From contig PLTD01000060.1 of assembly GCA_003165335.1 (NCBI GenBank), positions 1 through 64,000 on the forward strand: a stretch of DNA of 64,000 nucleotides, read 5' to 3'. Position 1 is the stretch's first letter, and the number at the start of each line of letters is the position of its first letter. Below the pieces are notes generated by a model, which did not search any database, was not told the origin of the DNA, and worked only from the letters and a program-made list of their open reading frames with translations. Below are positions 1 to 8,893 of this stretch, piece by piece. The position numbers were made by a program, and so were the translations under genes. The DNA is from Rhodospirillales bacterium (lineage in GTDB: Bacteria > Pseudomonadota > Alphaproteobacteria > BOG-932 > Roseiterribacteraceae).

Positions 1-53
1 TGCTCTATTTCAAAGACACAAGGGGGGCGAGCCAAACACACCCGCCTTGACGC

Positions 54-497
54 ATGACTTTTCTGTACGTACAAAATTGTAAATATTGTGTAGCCGTACT
101 TTTTGAGCGGGACACTGAAAAGGCGCAGGTAAATCTCGCCAAGCATGGGGTCTCGTTCGATCTGGCGCGGCGGGTCTGGGACGACCCTCTGCATGTCATC
201 TTCCCGGATCGCTTCGAGGCCGACGAAGAACGGTGGCATGCCATCGGCATGGTGGGTTCGGTCGCCATTTTGCTCGTCGTACATATATATCCGAATGCCG
301 AAGACGAGGGATTGGTGCTGATTATTGGTGCGCGGAAGGTAACCGCTCATGAAAGGAAGCGATATGAACAGGAAGGCGCTTATCCCCGACGAACTCGACC
401 AGCTGACAAAATTGGCTGCGTTACCCGAGGAACAAATCGATACTGCCGATATTCCCGAGGCTCCCGCCGGGAGTTGGATTCACGCAAGGCGGGGTGA
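54..497 (+). CDS. brnT: BrnT-like type II toxin (ribonuclease), with an unusually extended C-terminal reading frame
   Basis: ORF motif FERDTEKAQVNLAKHGVSFDLARRVWDDP...ARKVTAHERKRYE typical of BrnT; followed by overlapping BrnA-like ORF. Confidence 0.8.
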   Translation: MTFLYVQNCKYCVAVLFERDTEKAQVNLAKHGVSFDLARRVWDDPLHVIFPDRFEADEERWHAIGMVGSVAILLVVHIYPNAEDEGLVLIIGARKVTAHERKRYEQEGAYPRRTRPADKIGCVTRGTNRYCRYSRGSRRELDSRKAG

Positions 498-651
498 ACT
501 CTATCGTCCATTGAAACAGCCGGTGACCCTTCGTCTGGATGCGGATGTCGTTATCTGGTTCAAAGAGCATGCCATGAGCGGCGGTTACCAAACGGAGATA
601 AACCGTGTCCTCCGCCGTCATGTGGCGGAAACGGAGAAACGCCACGCGTGA
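364..651 (+). CDS. brnA: BrnA-like antitoxin
   Basis: PVTLRLDADVVIWFKEHAMSGGYQTEINRVLRRHV is a BrnA C-terminal RHH-like signature; ATG at 364 preceded by AGGAAG; ORF track start 349. Confidence 0.8.
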   Translation: MNRKALIPDELDQLTKLAALPEEQIDTADIPEAPAGSWIHARRGELYRPLKQPVTLRLDADVVIWFKEHAMSGGYQTEINRVLRRHVAETEKRHA

Positions 652-654
652 AAT

Positions 655-702
655 GGCTTGCCGCTTTGCGGCAATCGGCGGATTACGTTGCGCTCATCCG
701 CC
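655..702. repeat. 48-bp double-hairpin intergenic repeat, copy 1
   Basis: GGCTTGCCGCTTTGCGGCAATCGGCGGATTACGTTGCGCTCATCCGCC; 44/48 identical to 1297-1344; contains TTGCCGC/GCGGCAA and GGCGGAT/ATCCGCC arms. Confidence 0.85.
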
Positions 703-801
703 TTACGCTTTCGATCGGAGTCCGATTTCTCGTTATATGACGCTCGCAGATCGAACCACGTTTTCACAATCAACAAGTTTTGTAATTTATGCCGAAGGAA
801 A

Positions 802-1281
802 CTAGCGGTGTGCCCGCAGCGTCTCTTCGATGAATTGTGTTTTGCATTCGCGGTAGCCTTCCTCGTCAAGGTCGGCGGCCCCATGCTTGACTGCGTTGTA
901 GCGGTTGCGGAGGCCTTGGCCTCGATTCAACAGGTCGCGGAAAGTCCGGAAGAATTCGAATTCCGAGCCTAGGTCTACTAGCTGAACGGTCACATCCATC
1001 GGATATCGGTCGGTCACAAAGTGGTGGAGCTGCGTCGTCTGAAGTGTCTCCGGCTTGAGCCGAAACCCCACACGCTCGATTGTTGCGGCCGCCTGTTCGA
1101 ACTGGTCAGCGCTTACCCCAATGAAGACGTCCAGGTCACCCTTGGAGACCGCCCCGGGAATTGCCGAAGAACCAATGTGCTCGATTACCGCCCCTGGCAG
1201 GAGCAGCTGAAACTCGGCTGCCAGCGAATCGTATATCGCAGCTGCCCGGGGCTGATAATCGGACGTGTCGAGCAAACGCAT
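802..1281 (-). CDS. GrpB family protein (nucleotidyltransferase-like fold)
   Basis: IEHIGSSAIPGAVSKGDLDVFI motif characteristic of the GrpB/UPF0157 family. Confidence 0.85.
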   Translation of the reverse strand: MRLLDTSDYQPRAAAIYDSLAAEFQLLLPGAVIEHIGSSAIPGAVSKGDLDVFIGVSADQFEQAAATIERVGFRLKPETLQTTQLHHFVTDRYPMDVTVQLVDLGSEFEFFRTFRDLLNRGQGLRNRYNAVKHGAADLDEEGYRECKTQFIEETLRAHR

Positions 1282-1296
1282 GAGGCATCCTTAGGG

Positions 1297-1344
1297 GGCT
1301 TGTCGCTTTGCGGCATTCGGCGGATTACGCTGCGCTTATCCGCC
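1297..1344. repeat. 48-bp double-hairpin intergenic repeat, copy 2
   Basis: GGCTTGTCGCTTTGCGGCATTCGGCGGATTACGCTGCGCTTATCCGCC; direct repeat of 655-702. Confidence 0.85.
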
Positions 1345-1353
1345 CTACTGTTT

Positions 1354-3300
1354 CTAAAGCCTTTCGCTGACGGCTTCTAAAATCGCATCCAGCGAGTCCG
1401 GGTCTTCCAACCCGGTCGTGTCGCTCGAGATTTTTCCGTCCTGCACAGCCTCGCGCAACAGGCGGCGCATGATCTTGCCGGCGCGGGTCTTGGGGATGGC
1501 GCGGGTGACATAGACGCGGTGAAGTCGCGCAATTCCACCGATCGCAGCGTCGACCGCGGTCGTTACCGCGGCCTCCACCTGGCTGCGATCGGCAGAGGGC
1601 ATCAGGGTGACGAAGGCGACCGGTACCGTGCCTTTCACCGCGTCGTCGACGCCGATCACCGCAGCCTCGGCCACGCCTGCCTGGGCGGTCACCGCGGATT
1701 CGATCTCCATCGTGCTGATCCGGTGTGCGGCCACATTGATCACGTCGTCCGTCCGGCCGATGACCCAGAGGTGGCCGTCCGGATCCAGTATCGCCCGATC
1801 GGATGTCTGGTACCTGCCGGGGAAGCGCGAGAAATAGCCGCTTAGATAGCGCGGATGATCACCCCAGATTGTGCGAGCGAGCGTCGGGAACGGGTGGGTC
1901 AGAACCAGATTGCCGGGTGTGCCAGGCGGCGCCGGTTCGCCGTCGTCGTCCAGAATTTCAAAACCGTGACCCGGGACGGTGCGTCCGCATGAGCCGGCCT
2001 TGATCTCATCGACTCCGGCAATCGGATAGGTCCAGGTCGAGCCGGTTTCGCTCTGCCCATAGGCATTGATGACCGGCACGCCAGAGCCCATGTGCTGCGC
2101 CGTCCAGCGGAAGGTGTCGATGTCGAGCGGTTCGCCCTGAAGGCTGACGAGCCGTAATTTGGGAAGAGGGTGGGCGGCGGCCAAGGTATCACCGGCGCTG
2201 CGCAACATGCGGGCCAGGGTGGGTGCGGCCAGCAGCTTGGTCACGCCATGGCGTTCCATGATTTCATAGAAGCGGGCGTGGCTCGGCGTATCCAGCGCGC
2301 CCTCATAGCACAGCATGGTCATGCCGTGGGCCAGGCCGCCGATGACGGCGTGGATCGGAAAGGTCAGCCAGCCGACATCGGCGGCGCACCAATAGACGTC
2401 GCCTTCCTCAGGATTGATCTGCCATTGAACATTCGCCCAAGTTCCGAGCAGGAAGCCCGCGACGCTGTGGACCAGGCCCTTGGGCTTGGCTTCGGTGCCG
2501 CTGGTGAAGATCAGGAACGACGGGGCGTTGGCCTCGAGCGGCAGGCACGGGCAGTCGGGGGATTGGGAGGCGACCAGGGCCTCATAGGCGGTCTCGCCAT
2601 CCTGCAAGGCGGGGCGCTTTCCGGTGCGGTCAATCACCAGGCTATGTTCGACGCTGGACGCCTTGCGGCGGGCCAGCCGCAGATTCTCCAGAAGCGGGAT
2701 ATTGCGGCCACGGCGCAGGCTGCTGTCGGCGGTGATCACCAGCTTGGCGTGGGCCGCCTGCAGTCGCAAGGCGACGGCATCGGGCGAGAAGCCAGCGAAA
2801 ATAACGGTATAGATCGCGCCGATGCGGTTGCAGGCATGAATTGCGACGAAGGCTTCGGGCAGATTCGGCAGATAAATGGCGACGACTTCGCCCTTGCCGA
2901 TGCCTAAGGATTTCAGGCCATTGGCCAGCCGCGCGACGGCATCTCGCAGCTCAAGATAGGTCAGGCGGCGGATGGCGCCGTCTTCGCCCTCCCAAATGAT
3001 GGCGGTGCGGCTGGCGACTACCGGGTTCTCGGCATGGCGATCGACGCAATTGTCCGCGACATTGATCGTGCCGCCGGCAAAATAGCTGAGGTCACCGAAC
3101 CCGCCGGCGCGGACCTGGTCCCAGGGGCGGGTCCAGCGGAAATGTTTGGCGACCCACACCCAATAGGCATCGGGATCCTCGGCCTCCAGCTGCCGGGCTT
3201 CGGCGAGGCGGGCGGTTTGGGCCTTAGATCGAAATCCCGGCGCGAGCGGCATGGCGGATTCGCGCAGAAGCGCGGCCAGAACAGAATCGGATAAGTTCAC
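1354..3300 (-). CDS. AMP-binding acyl-CoA synthetase (acetyl-/propionyl-CoA synthetase family)
   Basis: TSGTEAKPKGLVHS, YWCAADVGW, NVAAHRISTMEIE, TRAGKIMRRLLR motifs of the Acs/PrpE family. Confidence 0.9.
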   Translation of the reverse strand: MNLSDSVLAALLRESAMPLAPGFRSKAQTARLAEARQLEAEDPDAYWVWVAKHFRWTRPWDQVRAGGFGDLSYFAGGTINVADNCVDRHAENPVVASRTAIIWEGEDGAIRRLTYLELRDAVARLANGLKSLGIGKGEVVAIYLPNLPEAFVAIHACNRIGAIYTVIFAGFSPDAVALRLQAAHAKLVITADSSLRRGRNIPLLENLRLARRKASSVEHSLVIDRTGKRPALQDGETAYEALVASQSPDCPCLPLEANAPSFLIFTSGTEAKPKGLVHSVAGFLLGTWANVQWQINPEEGDVYWCAADVGWLTFPIHAVIGGLAHGMTMLCYEGALDTPSHARFYEIMERHGVTKLLAAPTLARMLRSAGDTLAAAHPLPKLRLVSLQGEPLDIDTFRWTAQHMGSGVPVINAYGQSETGSTWTYPIAGVDEIKAGSCGRTVPGHGFEILDDDGEPAPPGTPGNLVLTHPFPTLARTIWGDHPRYLSGYFSRFPGRYQTSDRAILDPDGHLWVIGRTDDVINVAAHRISTMEIESAVTAQAGVAEAAVIGVDDAVKGTVPVAFVTLMPSADRSQVEAAVTTAVDAAIGGIARLHRVYVTRAIPKTRAGKIMRRLLREAVQDGKISSDTTGLEDPDSLDAILEAVSERL

Positions 3301-3316
3301 AACCCCAGCGTCCTCT

Positions 3317-4162
3317 TTAGTGGGACATTCTTTCCCATATCATGGCGAGGCGCCGAAATGCATCGACGTTCAGCTCCTCCGCTCGGGAGGTTTGATCGAT
3401 TCCCGCGGCCTCCAATAATTTCAACGGCTCGGAGACGAAACCGCGCAGCCCTGCGCGGAGCATTTTGCGCCTTTGCCCGAAGGCGGCGGCCACGACGGTT
3501 TCCATCGCCGCGAAACTCGGTTCCTCCGCAGTCATCGTCCGGGGCGTCATCCTGACGACCGAGGAGACGACATTGGGTGGCGGGGTAAAGGCCGAGGCCG
3601 GAATGTCGAACTCGAGGGTGACATCCATCAGCCACTGGGTCATTACCGACAGCCGGCCGTATTCCTTGGTGCGGGGCTTTGCCGTCAGCCGAAGAGCGAC
3701 CTCCCGCTGGAACATCAGCGTCAGGCTGACAAATTCTTTTGCCTGCTTCAGCCAGCCGATCAGCAGCGGCGTGGCGACGTTGTAGGGTAGGTTCGCGATG
3801 ATCGCGCGCGGGGCGGGCGCCAAGGCGATCGGATCGGTTTCCAGCGCATCCCCATGGATGACGGTCAGTTTTCCCTCGGCTGCAGCGACCAGCGTTTGAA
3901 GGGCGGCGACGCAACGCGGGTCGCGCTCGATCGCGATCACTTTTTGCGCGCCTCCGTCCAGTAATGCGCGGGTCAAACCGCCGGGTCCGGGTCCGATTTC
4001 GATCGCGTTGACGCCAGTCAAGTCGCCGGCTGTGCGCGCTATTTTTGCGGTTAAATTCAGGTCGAGCAGGAAGTGTTGACCAAGCCTTTTGTCGGCATCG
4101 AGCTGCCAGGCCTTGATCACGTCTCTCAGTGGCGGGAGGTCCGAAACCGTGTCAGCCGCCAC
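3317..4162 (-). CDS. rsmA: 16S rRNA (adenine(1518)-N(6)/adenine(1519)-N(6))-dimethyltransferase
   Basis: KRLGQHFLLDLN, EIGPGPGGLTRALL, NLPYNVATPLL motifs. Confidence 0.97.
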   Translation of the reverse strand: MAADTVSDLPPLRDVIKAWQLDADKRLGQHFLLDLNLTAKIARTAGDLTGVNAIEIGPGPGGLTRALLDGGAQKVIAIERDPRCVAALQTLVAAAEGKLTVIHGDALETDPIALAPAPRAIIANLPYNVATPLLIGWLKQAKEFVSLTLMFQREVALRLTAKPRTKEYGRLSVMTQWLMDVTLEFDIPASAFTPPPNVVSSVVRMTPRTMTAEEPSFAAMETVVAAAFGQRRKMLRAGLRGFVSEPLKLLEAAGIDQTSRAEELNVDAFRRLAMIWERMSH

Positions 4163-5144
4163 GGGCTAGCCGGGCTGCGAGATTGAGGGCGGCGATCAGG
4201 CTGTCCGGCTTGGCGGTTCCTGTGCCCGCGATGTCGATCGCGGTGCCGTGATCGGGGGAGGTTCGGATGAAATCCAGGCCCAGGGTGACATTGACACCAT
4301 GATCGTAATCTATTGTTTTCAAGGGGATAAGTGCTTGATCGTGATAGTGACAGATCGCAACGTCGTAGGTTTCGCGGGCCCGCGGGTGAAACATCGTGTC
4401 CGGCGATTTCGGCCCCTCGACATTCCAGCCTTCGGCCTTGAGCGCGGCGATCGCCGGCATGACAATATCGATCTCTTCCCGGCCCAATGCCCCGTCTTCG
4501 CCCGCATGCGGATTGACGCCGGCCATGGCGATTCGCGGCTGCGCTATGCCGAATTGTCTCTGCAGGGCCAGGGCGGCGATGCGCGCCTTGGTGACGATTT
4601 CCTCCACGCTCAGCATGTCCAACGCAGTACGGAGAGACTGATGAACGGTAATCGGCACCACGCGCAGCCCGTCGATGACCAGCATCATGACGGGCGGTGT
4701 CTCGCTTCCGGCCAGTGCAGCCAGGAACTCGGTATGGCCGGGATAAGAAAAGCCGGCTGCATAAAGCGTGCTTTTCTGAATGGGATTGGTGACCATTGCC
4801 GCTGCCTGACCGGCGATTACCAGAGCATGGGCGCGGGTAATGCTTTCGATCACTGCATTTGCATTAGCAGGATCGAGCTGTCCAGGAGACGCAATTACAG
4901 CGTGTTCAAGCGACAAAACAGGCAGCGCGTCGCCGAATCGAGCCTGTGCGGGGGACTCGATTTTGGCAATCGGTATGTCGAGCCCCAACATGGCGGCCAA
5001 CCCCCGCAGCCTGTCTGCATGGTCGATCAGAAAGAACGGCGCTACCGGCTGGTTATCGCGCTCAAGCCATGATTTCAGTGCAATTTCCCCGCCGATACCG
5101 GCGGGCTCGCCCATCGTCAGGCATAGCGGCAGCAGATCCGCCAT
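4152..5144 (-). CDS. pdxA: 4-hydroxythreonine-4-phosphate dehydrogenase
   Basis: LTMGEPAGIGGEIALKSW, NPIQKSTLYAAGFSYPGHTEFLA, HYHDQALIPLKTI motifs; 11-bp overlap with rsmA. Confidence 0.97.
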   Translation of the reverse strand: MADLLPLCLTMGEPAGIGGEIALKSWLERDNQPVAPFFLIDHADRLRGLAAMLGLDIPIAKIESPAQARFGDALPVLSLEHAVIASPGQLDPANANAVIESITRAHALVIAGQAAAMVTNPIQKSTLYAAGFSYPGHTEFLAALAGSETPPVMMLVIDGLRVVPITVHQSLRTALDMLSVEEIVTKARIAALALQRQFGIAQPRIAMAGVNPHAGEDGALGREEIDIVMPAIAALKAEGWNVEGPKSPDTMFHPRARETYDVAICHYHDQALIPLKTIDYDHGVNVTLGLDFIRTSPDHGTAIDIAGTGTAKPDSLIAALNLAARLARGG

Positions 5145-5154
5145 GACCTGTGCT

Positions 5155-6453
5155 TTAGACCCTGACGTCTACGAAGCCAGATGAGCGCAGATCGCTAAGA
5201 TATCGCTGCTGCTGCATATCCAGCCGGTCGAGAAATATCTGAGTGCCGACCTGTTCCTTCGTCGGTGGCTCACGCTTAGGCGGATCTTTCCTGGCGCAGA
5301 CCATGAACAGCATCATGCCGTCGTTGGTCGGAACCGGCTGGCTGATCTGGTTTACGGCCAGTGTGCCGACGGCCGCAGCTATGCCACGCGGCAAGCTGGA
5401 GACCTTAACCATTTGCCCGGGGGGGCCGAGATCTCCGCCTAGCCCATCGCGTTTGCCCTTGGCATCGATTGCAGCACAGTTGGACAGAGTTGCGCCAATC
5501 TGTTGGGCCTCTTGAACAAGGCGGGGCAGGTCCTCTTTCGTAGGTTGTTTGGTGAAGGGAATCAGTACGTTCTTGAGATGGATCTCCGCCAAGTTCGGAT
5601 CCCCCGCCAGTGCGTCACCTTTGGCGCGCAATAGCACGATATTATACCCGGCTTGAGACCTTACAGGTTGGCTGATGGTCCCCGGGGCCATTTTGCGGAT
5701 CGTCTGGTCGATTTCATCGGGTAGTTCGCCGTCCTGAACGGTCCCAAGGTCGCCGCCCTGGGCCGCGCCGGCGGCCTGGCTGAACTGCTGCGCGAGTTTG
5801 GCAAAATTGGCGCCGTGCTGGAGTTGATCTTCCAGATTATCCGCGAAAGCCTTAACACGGGCGTCGTCCGACGGGGAATCGACCGACAGGAATATCTCGG
5901 CAACGAGATATTGCTGCTTGTTAACGCTGGCCATCATTTTGGAATAGGCGGCGTCGATCTCTTCGTCCGTTACCTCGACGCGATGACGAATTTCCTTTTG
6001 GACAACTTTGCGCCAGGCCACTTGAGCGTTCGTCTGTTTTTCCATCGTGGAAAACGGAACACCCTGCTTGGCCAACAATTCCTTGAACTGATCCAATGTC
6101 TGATGATTGGACTCTGCGGTCTGCTTCAGCTCGTTTTGAACTTCTTCCTTGTCGACGGTGAGCTTCAGCCGTTTCGCTTCCTGAATGCGGAGCTGGTCGT
6201 CGATCAGGGAGCGAAGTACCTGTGGCATCAATTTCTCGCGAACCTCAGGCGTGTCGGGGTAACTGCCTGCCAGCATGGCAAGTTTTATACGCCCGTTCAG
6301 GTCGTCCTCCGAGATTGCCTCGTCGTTAACGACGGCAACGATCTTTTCCACGGGGTCTGCGGCATGCACCGAACTGGGGTGCAGCATCAGCACAACGGCG
6401 GCCAGAGCCGCGCAGGCAGAAGTTCGAAGAAGCGAAGGTCTAAGGTTGGTCAT
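5155..6453 (-). CDS. surA: Peptidyl-prolyl isomerase SurA-like periplasmic chaperone
   Basis: Signal peptide plus IVAVVNDEAISEDDL and parvulin-type GGDLGTVQDGELP; start chosen at MTNLRPS (6453); ORF track extends to 6555. Confidence 0.9.
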   Translation of the reverse strand: MTNLRPSLLRTSACAALAAVVLMLHPSSVHAADPVEKIVAVVNDEAISEDDLNGRIKLAMLAGSYPDTPEVREKLMPQVLRSLIDDQLRIQEAKRLKLTVDKEEVQNELKQTAESNHQTLDQFKELLAKQGVPFSTMEKQTNAQVAWRKVVQKEIRHRVEVTDEEIDAAYSKMMASVNKQQYLVAEIFLSVDSPSDDARVKAFADNLEDQLQHGANFAKLAQQFSQAAGAAQGGDLGTVQDGELPDEIDQTIRKMAPGTISQPVRSQAGYNIVLLRAKGDALAGDPNLAEIHLKNVLIPFTKQPTKEDLPRLVQEAQQIGATLSNCAAIDAKGKRDGLGGDLGPPGQMVKVSSLPRGIAAAVGTLAVNQISQPVPTNDGMMLFMVCARKDPPKREPPTKEQVGTQIFLDRLDMQQQRYLSDLRSSGFVDVRV

Positions 6454-6488
6454 GGCACTCGGTTCTAGAGAAAAGCGTCGATGACGCG

Positions 6489-7589
6489 TTAGCCGTCTTC
6501 CAGGTACAGCAACGCGCCGATCCCGCCAAGGAGGCTGAGGCCGGCAGGCGTCCAAGCAGCGAGTGCGATCGGTATCGTTTCCGACTCACCCAGCGCGCGA
6601 ACGACGTTGCCAAGGAAAAATAGCGCAAATGCGGCAACGATGCCGGTTGCTATAACAAAAAGAGTGCCGCCGCGTCGTGTCTGTCGAAGCGCGGCAGCGG
6701 CGGCGATCAACACCAACCCACTAAACAAAAAGGGGTCGGCTAACAGTTCCAGATATTGGAGCCGGAGCCTGATAGCAGAAATGCCGGTCGCCTCCATCGT
6801 TTGGATATAGTGCTGGATCGTCCAGAAAGAGTGGCTTTTGGGTGAGGCGAATATTTCCTGGATCTTGCCGGGGGTCATATCTGTTGGGACGGTGGTTTGC
6901 GGAACCAAGGTCGGTGGTTCGTCCGGACGGTTTGGATAATTGAGTTTGCCGCCGTTTACGACCCAACTCGTCCCGACGAGGGCTGCATCGGGGGCATCCA
7001 ATCGCCCGGTAAGCTGGTCGGAGTCGGTTAGGAAATAGATGGACACATCCTTGAGCCGCCATGTCGAAGAATCGACATTGCGCGCGTGAATGATGGTGTA
7101 GGAATCGGTTCCGCTCTGCCTTAGCCAAAGACCGCCGGCAGAGAGATCGATCGTGCTTGTCTTTCCTCTCAGCAGAGTATTGTCCATCTGCTCAAATTTG
7201 GCGCTGAAAGCAGAACCTATAGGATTGATGAGCGTTACCTTGACGACGCCGATTGTGATTGCGACGAGTATTGCGGGCATCAGGAATTCCCACGCCGACA
7301 CGCCGACAGCACGCAGCACAACGAGTTCGCTCGTGCGCGTCAGTCGCCAAAATGTGAAGAGGGCGCCGAATAACACGGCAAACTGAAACAGTTGCTGGCC
7401 GACTTCCGGCAGCTGGAAAAACGACATCTTCGCAATTTGAGCGAACGTCACTTCCGGATGGCTGGCAGCCCGTCGGATCAATTCCAACGTGTCGATCAGG
7501 TAGATCACCGTCAGCAGAACGCTGACGAAGATAAGGAAACTGGTCAGATATTGGCGGCTGAGATATCTCAGCAATGTGAACGATTTCAT
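6489..7589 (-). CDS. lptG: LPS export ABC transporter permease LptG
   Basis: YjgP/YjgQ family membrane protein directly downstream of lptF with 4-bp overlap at MKSFTLLRYLSRQYL. Confidence 0.92.
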   Translation of the reverse strand: MKSFTLLRYLSRQYLTSFLIFVSVLLTVIYLIDTLELIRRAASHPEVTFAQIAKMSFFQLPEVGQQLFQFAVLFGALFTFWRLTRTSELVVLRAVGVSAWEFLMPAILVAITIGVVKVTLINPIGSAFSAKFEQMDNTLLRGKTSTIDLSAGGLWLRQSGTDSYTIIHARNVDSSTWRLKDVSIYFLTDSDQLTGRLDAPDAALVGTSWVVNGGKLNYPNRPDEPPTLVPQTTVPTDMTPGKIQEIFASPKSHSFWTIQHYIQTMEATGISAIRLRLQYLELLADPFLFSGLVLIAAAAALRQTRRGGTLFVIATGIVAAFALFFLGNVVRALGESETIPIALAAWTPAGLSLLGGIGALLYLEDG

Positions 7590-8743
7590 GCCGGCTGCCA
7601 GAAAACCGCCCAGCGCGGCAGAACCCGAGGCAGCCACTGACGCCAAGGCTGAAATCCGTCATTGGCGCGGGCAAACAGAACAAATATCGTCAAACTTGGA
7701 CCGATTGCTGCGAGGTACAGGAGCGGAATTGCCAGCCAGTGGTTGCGGGCAAAATTCGCTAGGCCGATCGATGTGCCTTGAATAAGCAAAACAACTACGC
7801 TGCCGGTCATGATCCGCCGTGATTGCCCGCGTCGATCGAAATGGCCACCCAATAGTGTATAGAGGCCAACCATCGCAAGCGCGACTACGAACAGTGGGCT
7901 GCTGATACGGTTATGAGCTTCGGCGCTAAACGCCATCTCGAACCCTTTGTCGTCTGCGCTTTGCGAACCAGCGAGCAGCTCAGGCAAAGTTCTTTCGCTG
8001 GGTTCCCTCCAGCGCGTCGTTAGCGCCTCGGCAACCTGCTGCAAATCGACCGTGCCGCGTGCGAATTCGGTTGTTCTCGGACGCCCGGTAACCGCATCTA
8101 TCTCCTGGCGGCTGACGTCGAACACGATAATTTCTGGGCCATGATCCCCTTCGACCACAATGCCGCGTTTAGCGACGGTCGTCGTCGGCCGTCCATTTGT
8201 TTGCTCTTGGTAGATGAGAATCCCCGAGAGATCTCCATTAGCTTCGCGTTCACGGACGTAGATCGTCATCTTGTCGCCGATCGAGTTGAAAACTCCGGCA
8301 TTTAGAGGAGCGCCGGCAAACTGTGTTCGCGTCATATCCTGCACCGTCTTTAGCCTTTCGTTGGCTACGGGCGCGATGAAGGCGTTGAGCAGGAAAACGA
8401 AGGTCGCGACGATTACTCCCAAAGCCAGGGCAGGTTTTGCCAAGCGCCACTGACTAAGCCCAAGAGCGCGCAACACAATCAACTCGCTCTCTGCAGTCAG
8501 CTTATTATAGACGAAAAGAATCACCATGAAGAAGATGATAGGCAGAACCACGGCCACAATGGGCGGCATGGCCAGCAGTACCAGGTAGAGAAAAAGCCCG
8601 ATCGGAGCGCCGCCGTTGATCGCCAATTCAAAGAATTTCAGCGACTCGATCAACCAGGCAACAAGGCTCACGATTACAGTCGCAATCAGAGTCGAAATTG
8701 CGAGATTGCGGAACAGGTAGCGGGAGATCAGGCTGGGATTCAT
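7586..8743 (-). CDS. lptF: LPS export ABC transporter permease LptF
   Basis: SRYLFRNL, LTAESELIVLRALGLSQW motifs; tandem with lptG. Confidence 0.93.
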   Translation of the reverse strand: MNPSLISRYLFRNLAISTLIATVIVSLVAWLIESLKFFELAINGGAPIGLFLYLVLLAMPPIVAVVLPIIFFMVILFVYNKLTAESELIVLRALGLSQWRLAKPALALGVIVATFVFLLNAFIAPVANERLKTVQDMTRTQFAGAPLNAGVFNSIGDKMTIYVREREANGDLSGILIYQEQTNGRPTTTVAKRGIVVEGDHGPEIIVFDVSRQEIDAVTGRPRTTEFARGTVDLQQVAEALTTRWREPSERTLPELLAGSQSADDKGFEMAFSAEAHNRISSPLFVVALAMVGLYTLLGGHFDRRGQSRRIMTGSVVVLLIQGTSIGLANFARNHWLAIPLLYLAAIGPSLTIFVLFARANDGFQPWRQWLPRVLPRWAVFWQPA

Positions 8744-8893
8744 GCGATCGGCATTATGATGGATGAACTCAGTCTATCGTTTCGTCATTGGCTTTGACAA
8801 ATTTTCTTCGATAGGGTTCTGTCGGCCTCGCGAGATTGCGTGCGACGTTCCAGTTCAAGCCGCTTTTTAAGATAAATTTTGAGGGGTTCCGTG

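Noticed and set aside
2170-2907. 245-aa + strand ORF antisense to the acyl-CoA synthetase
   Set aside because: Low-complexity Gly/Ala-rich antisense translation, expected from codon bias.
4248-5072. 274-aa + strand ORF antisense to pdxA
   Set aside because: Typical GC-rich antisense shadow frame; no recognisable domain, and pdxA is clearly the coding strand.
5815-6468. 217-aa + strand ORF antisense to surA
   Set aside because: Shadow frame of a well-supported coding gene; no domain signature.
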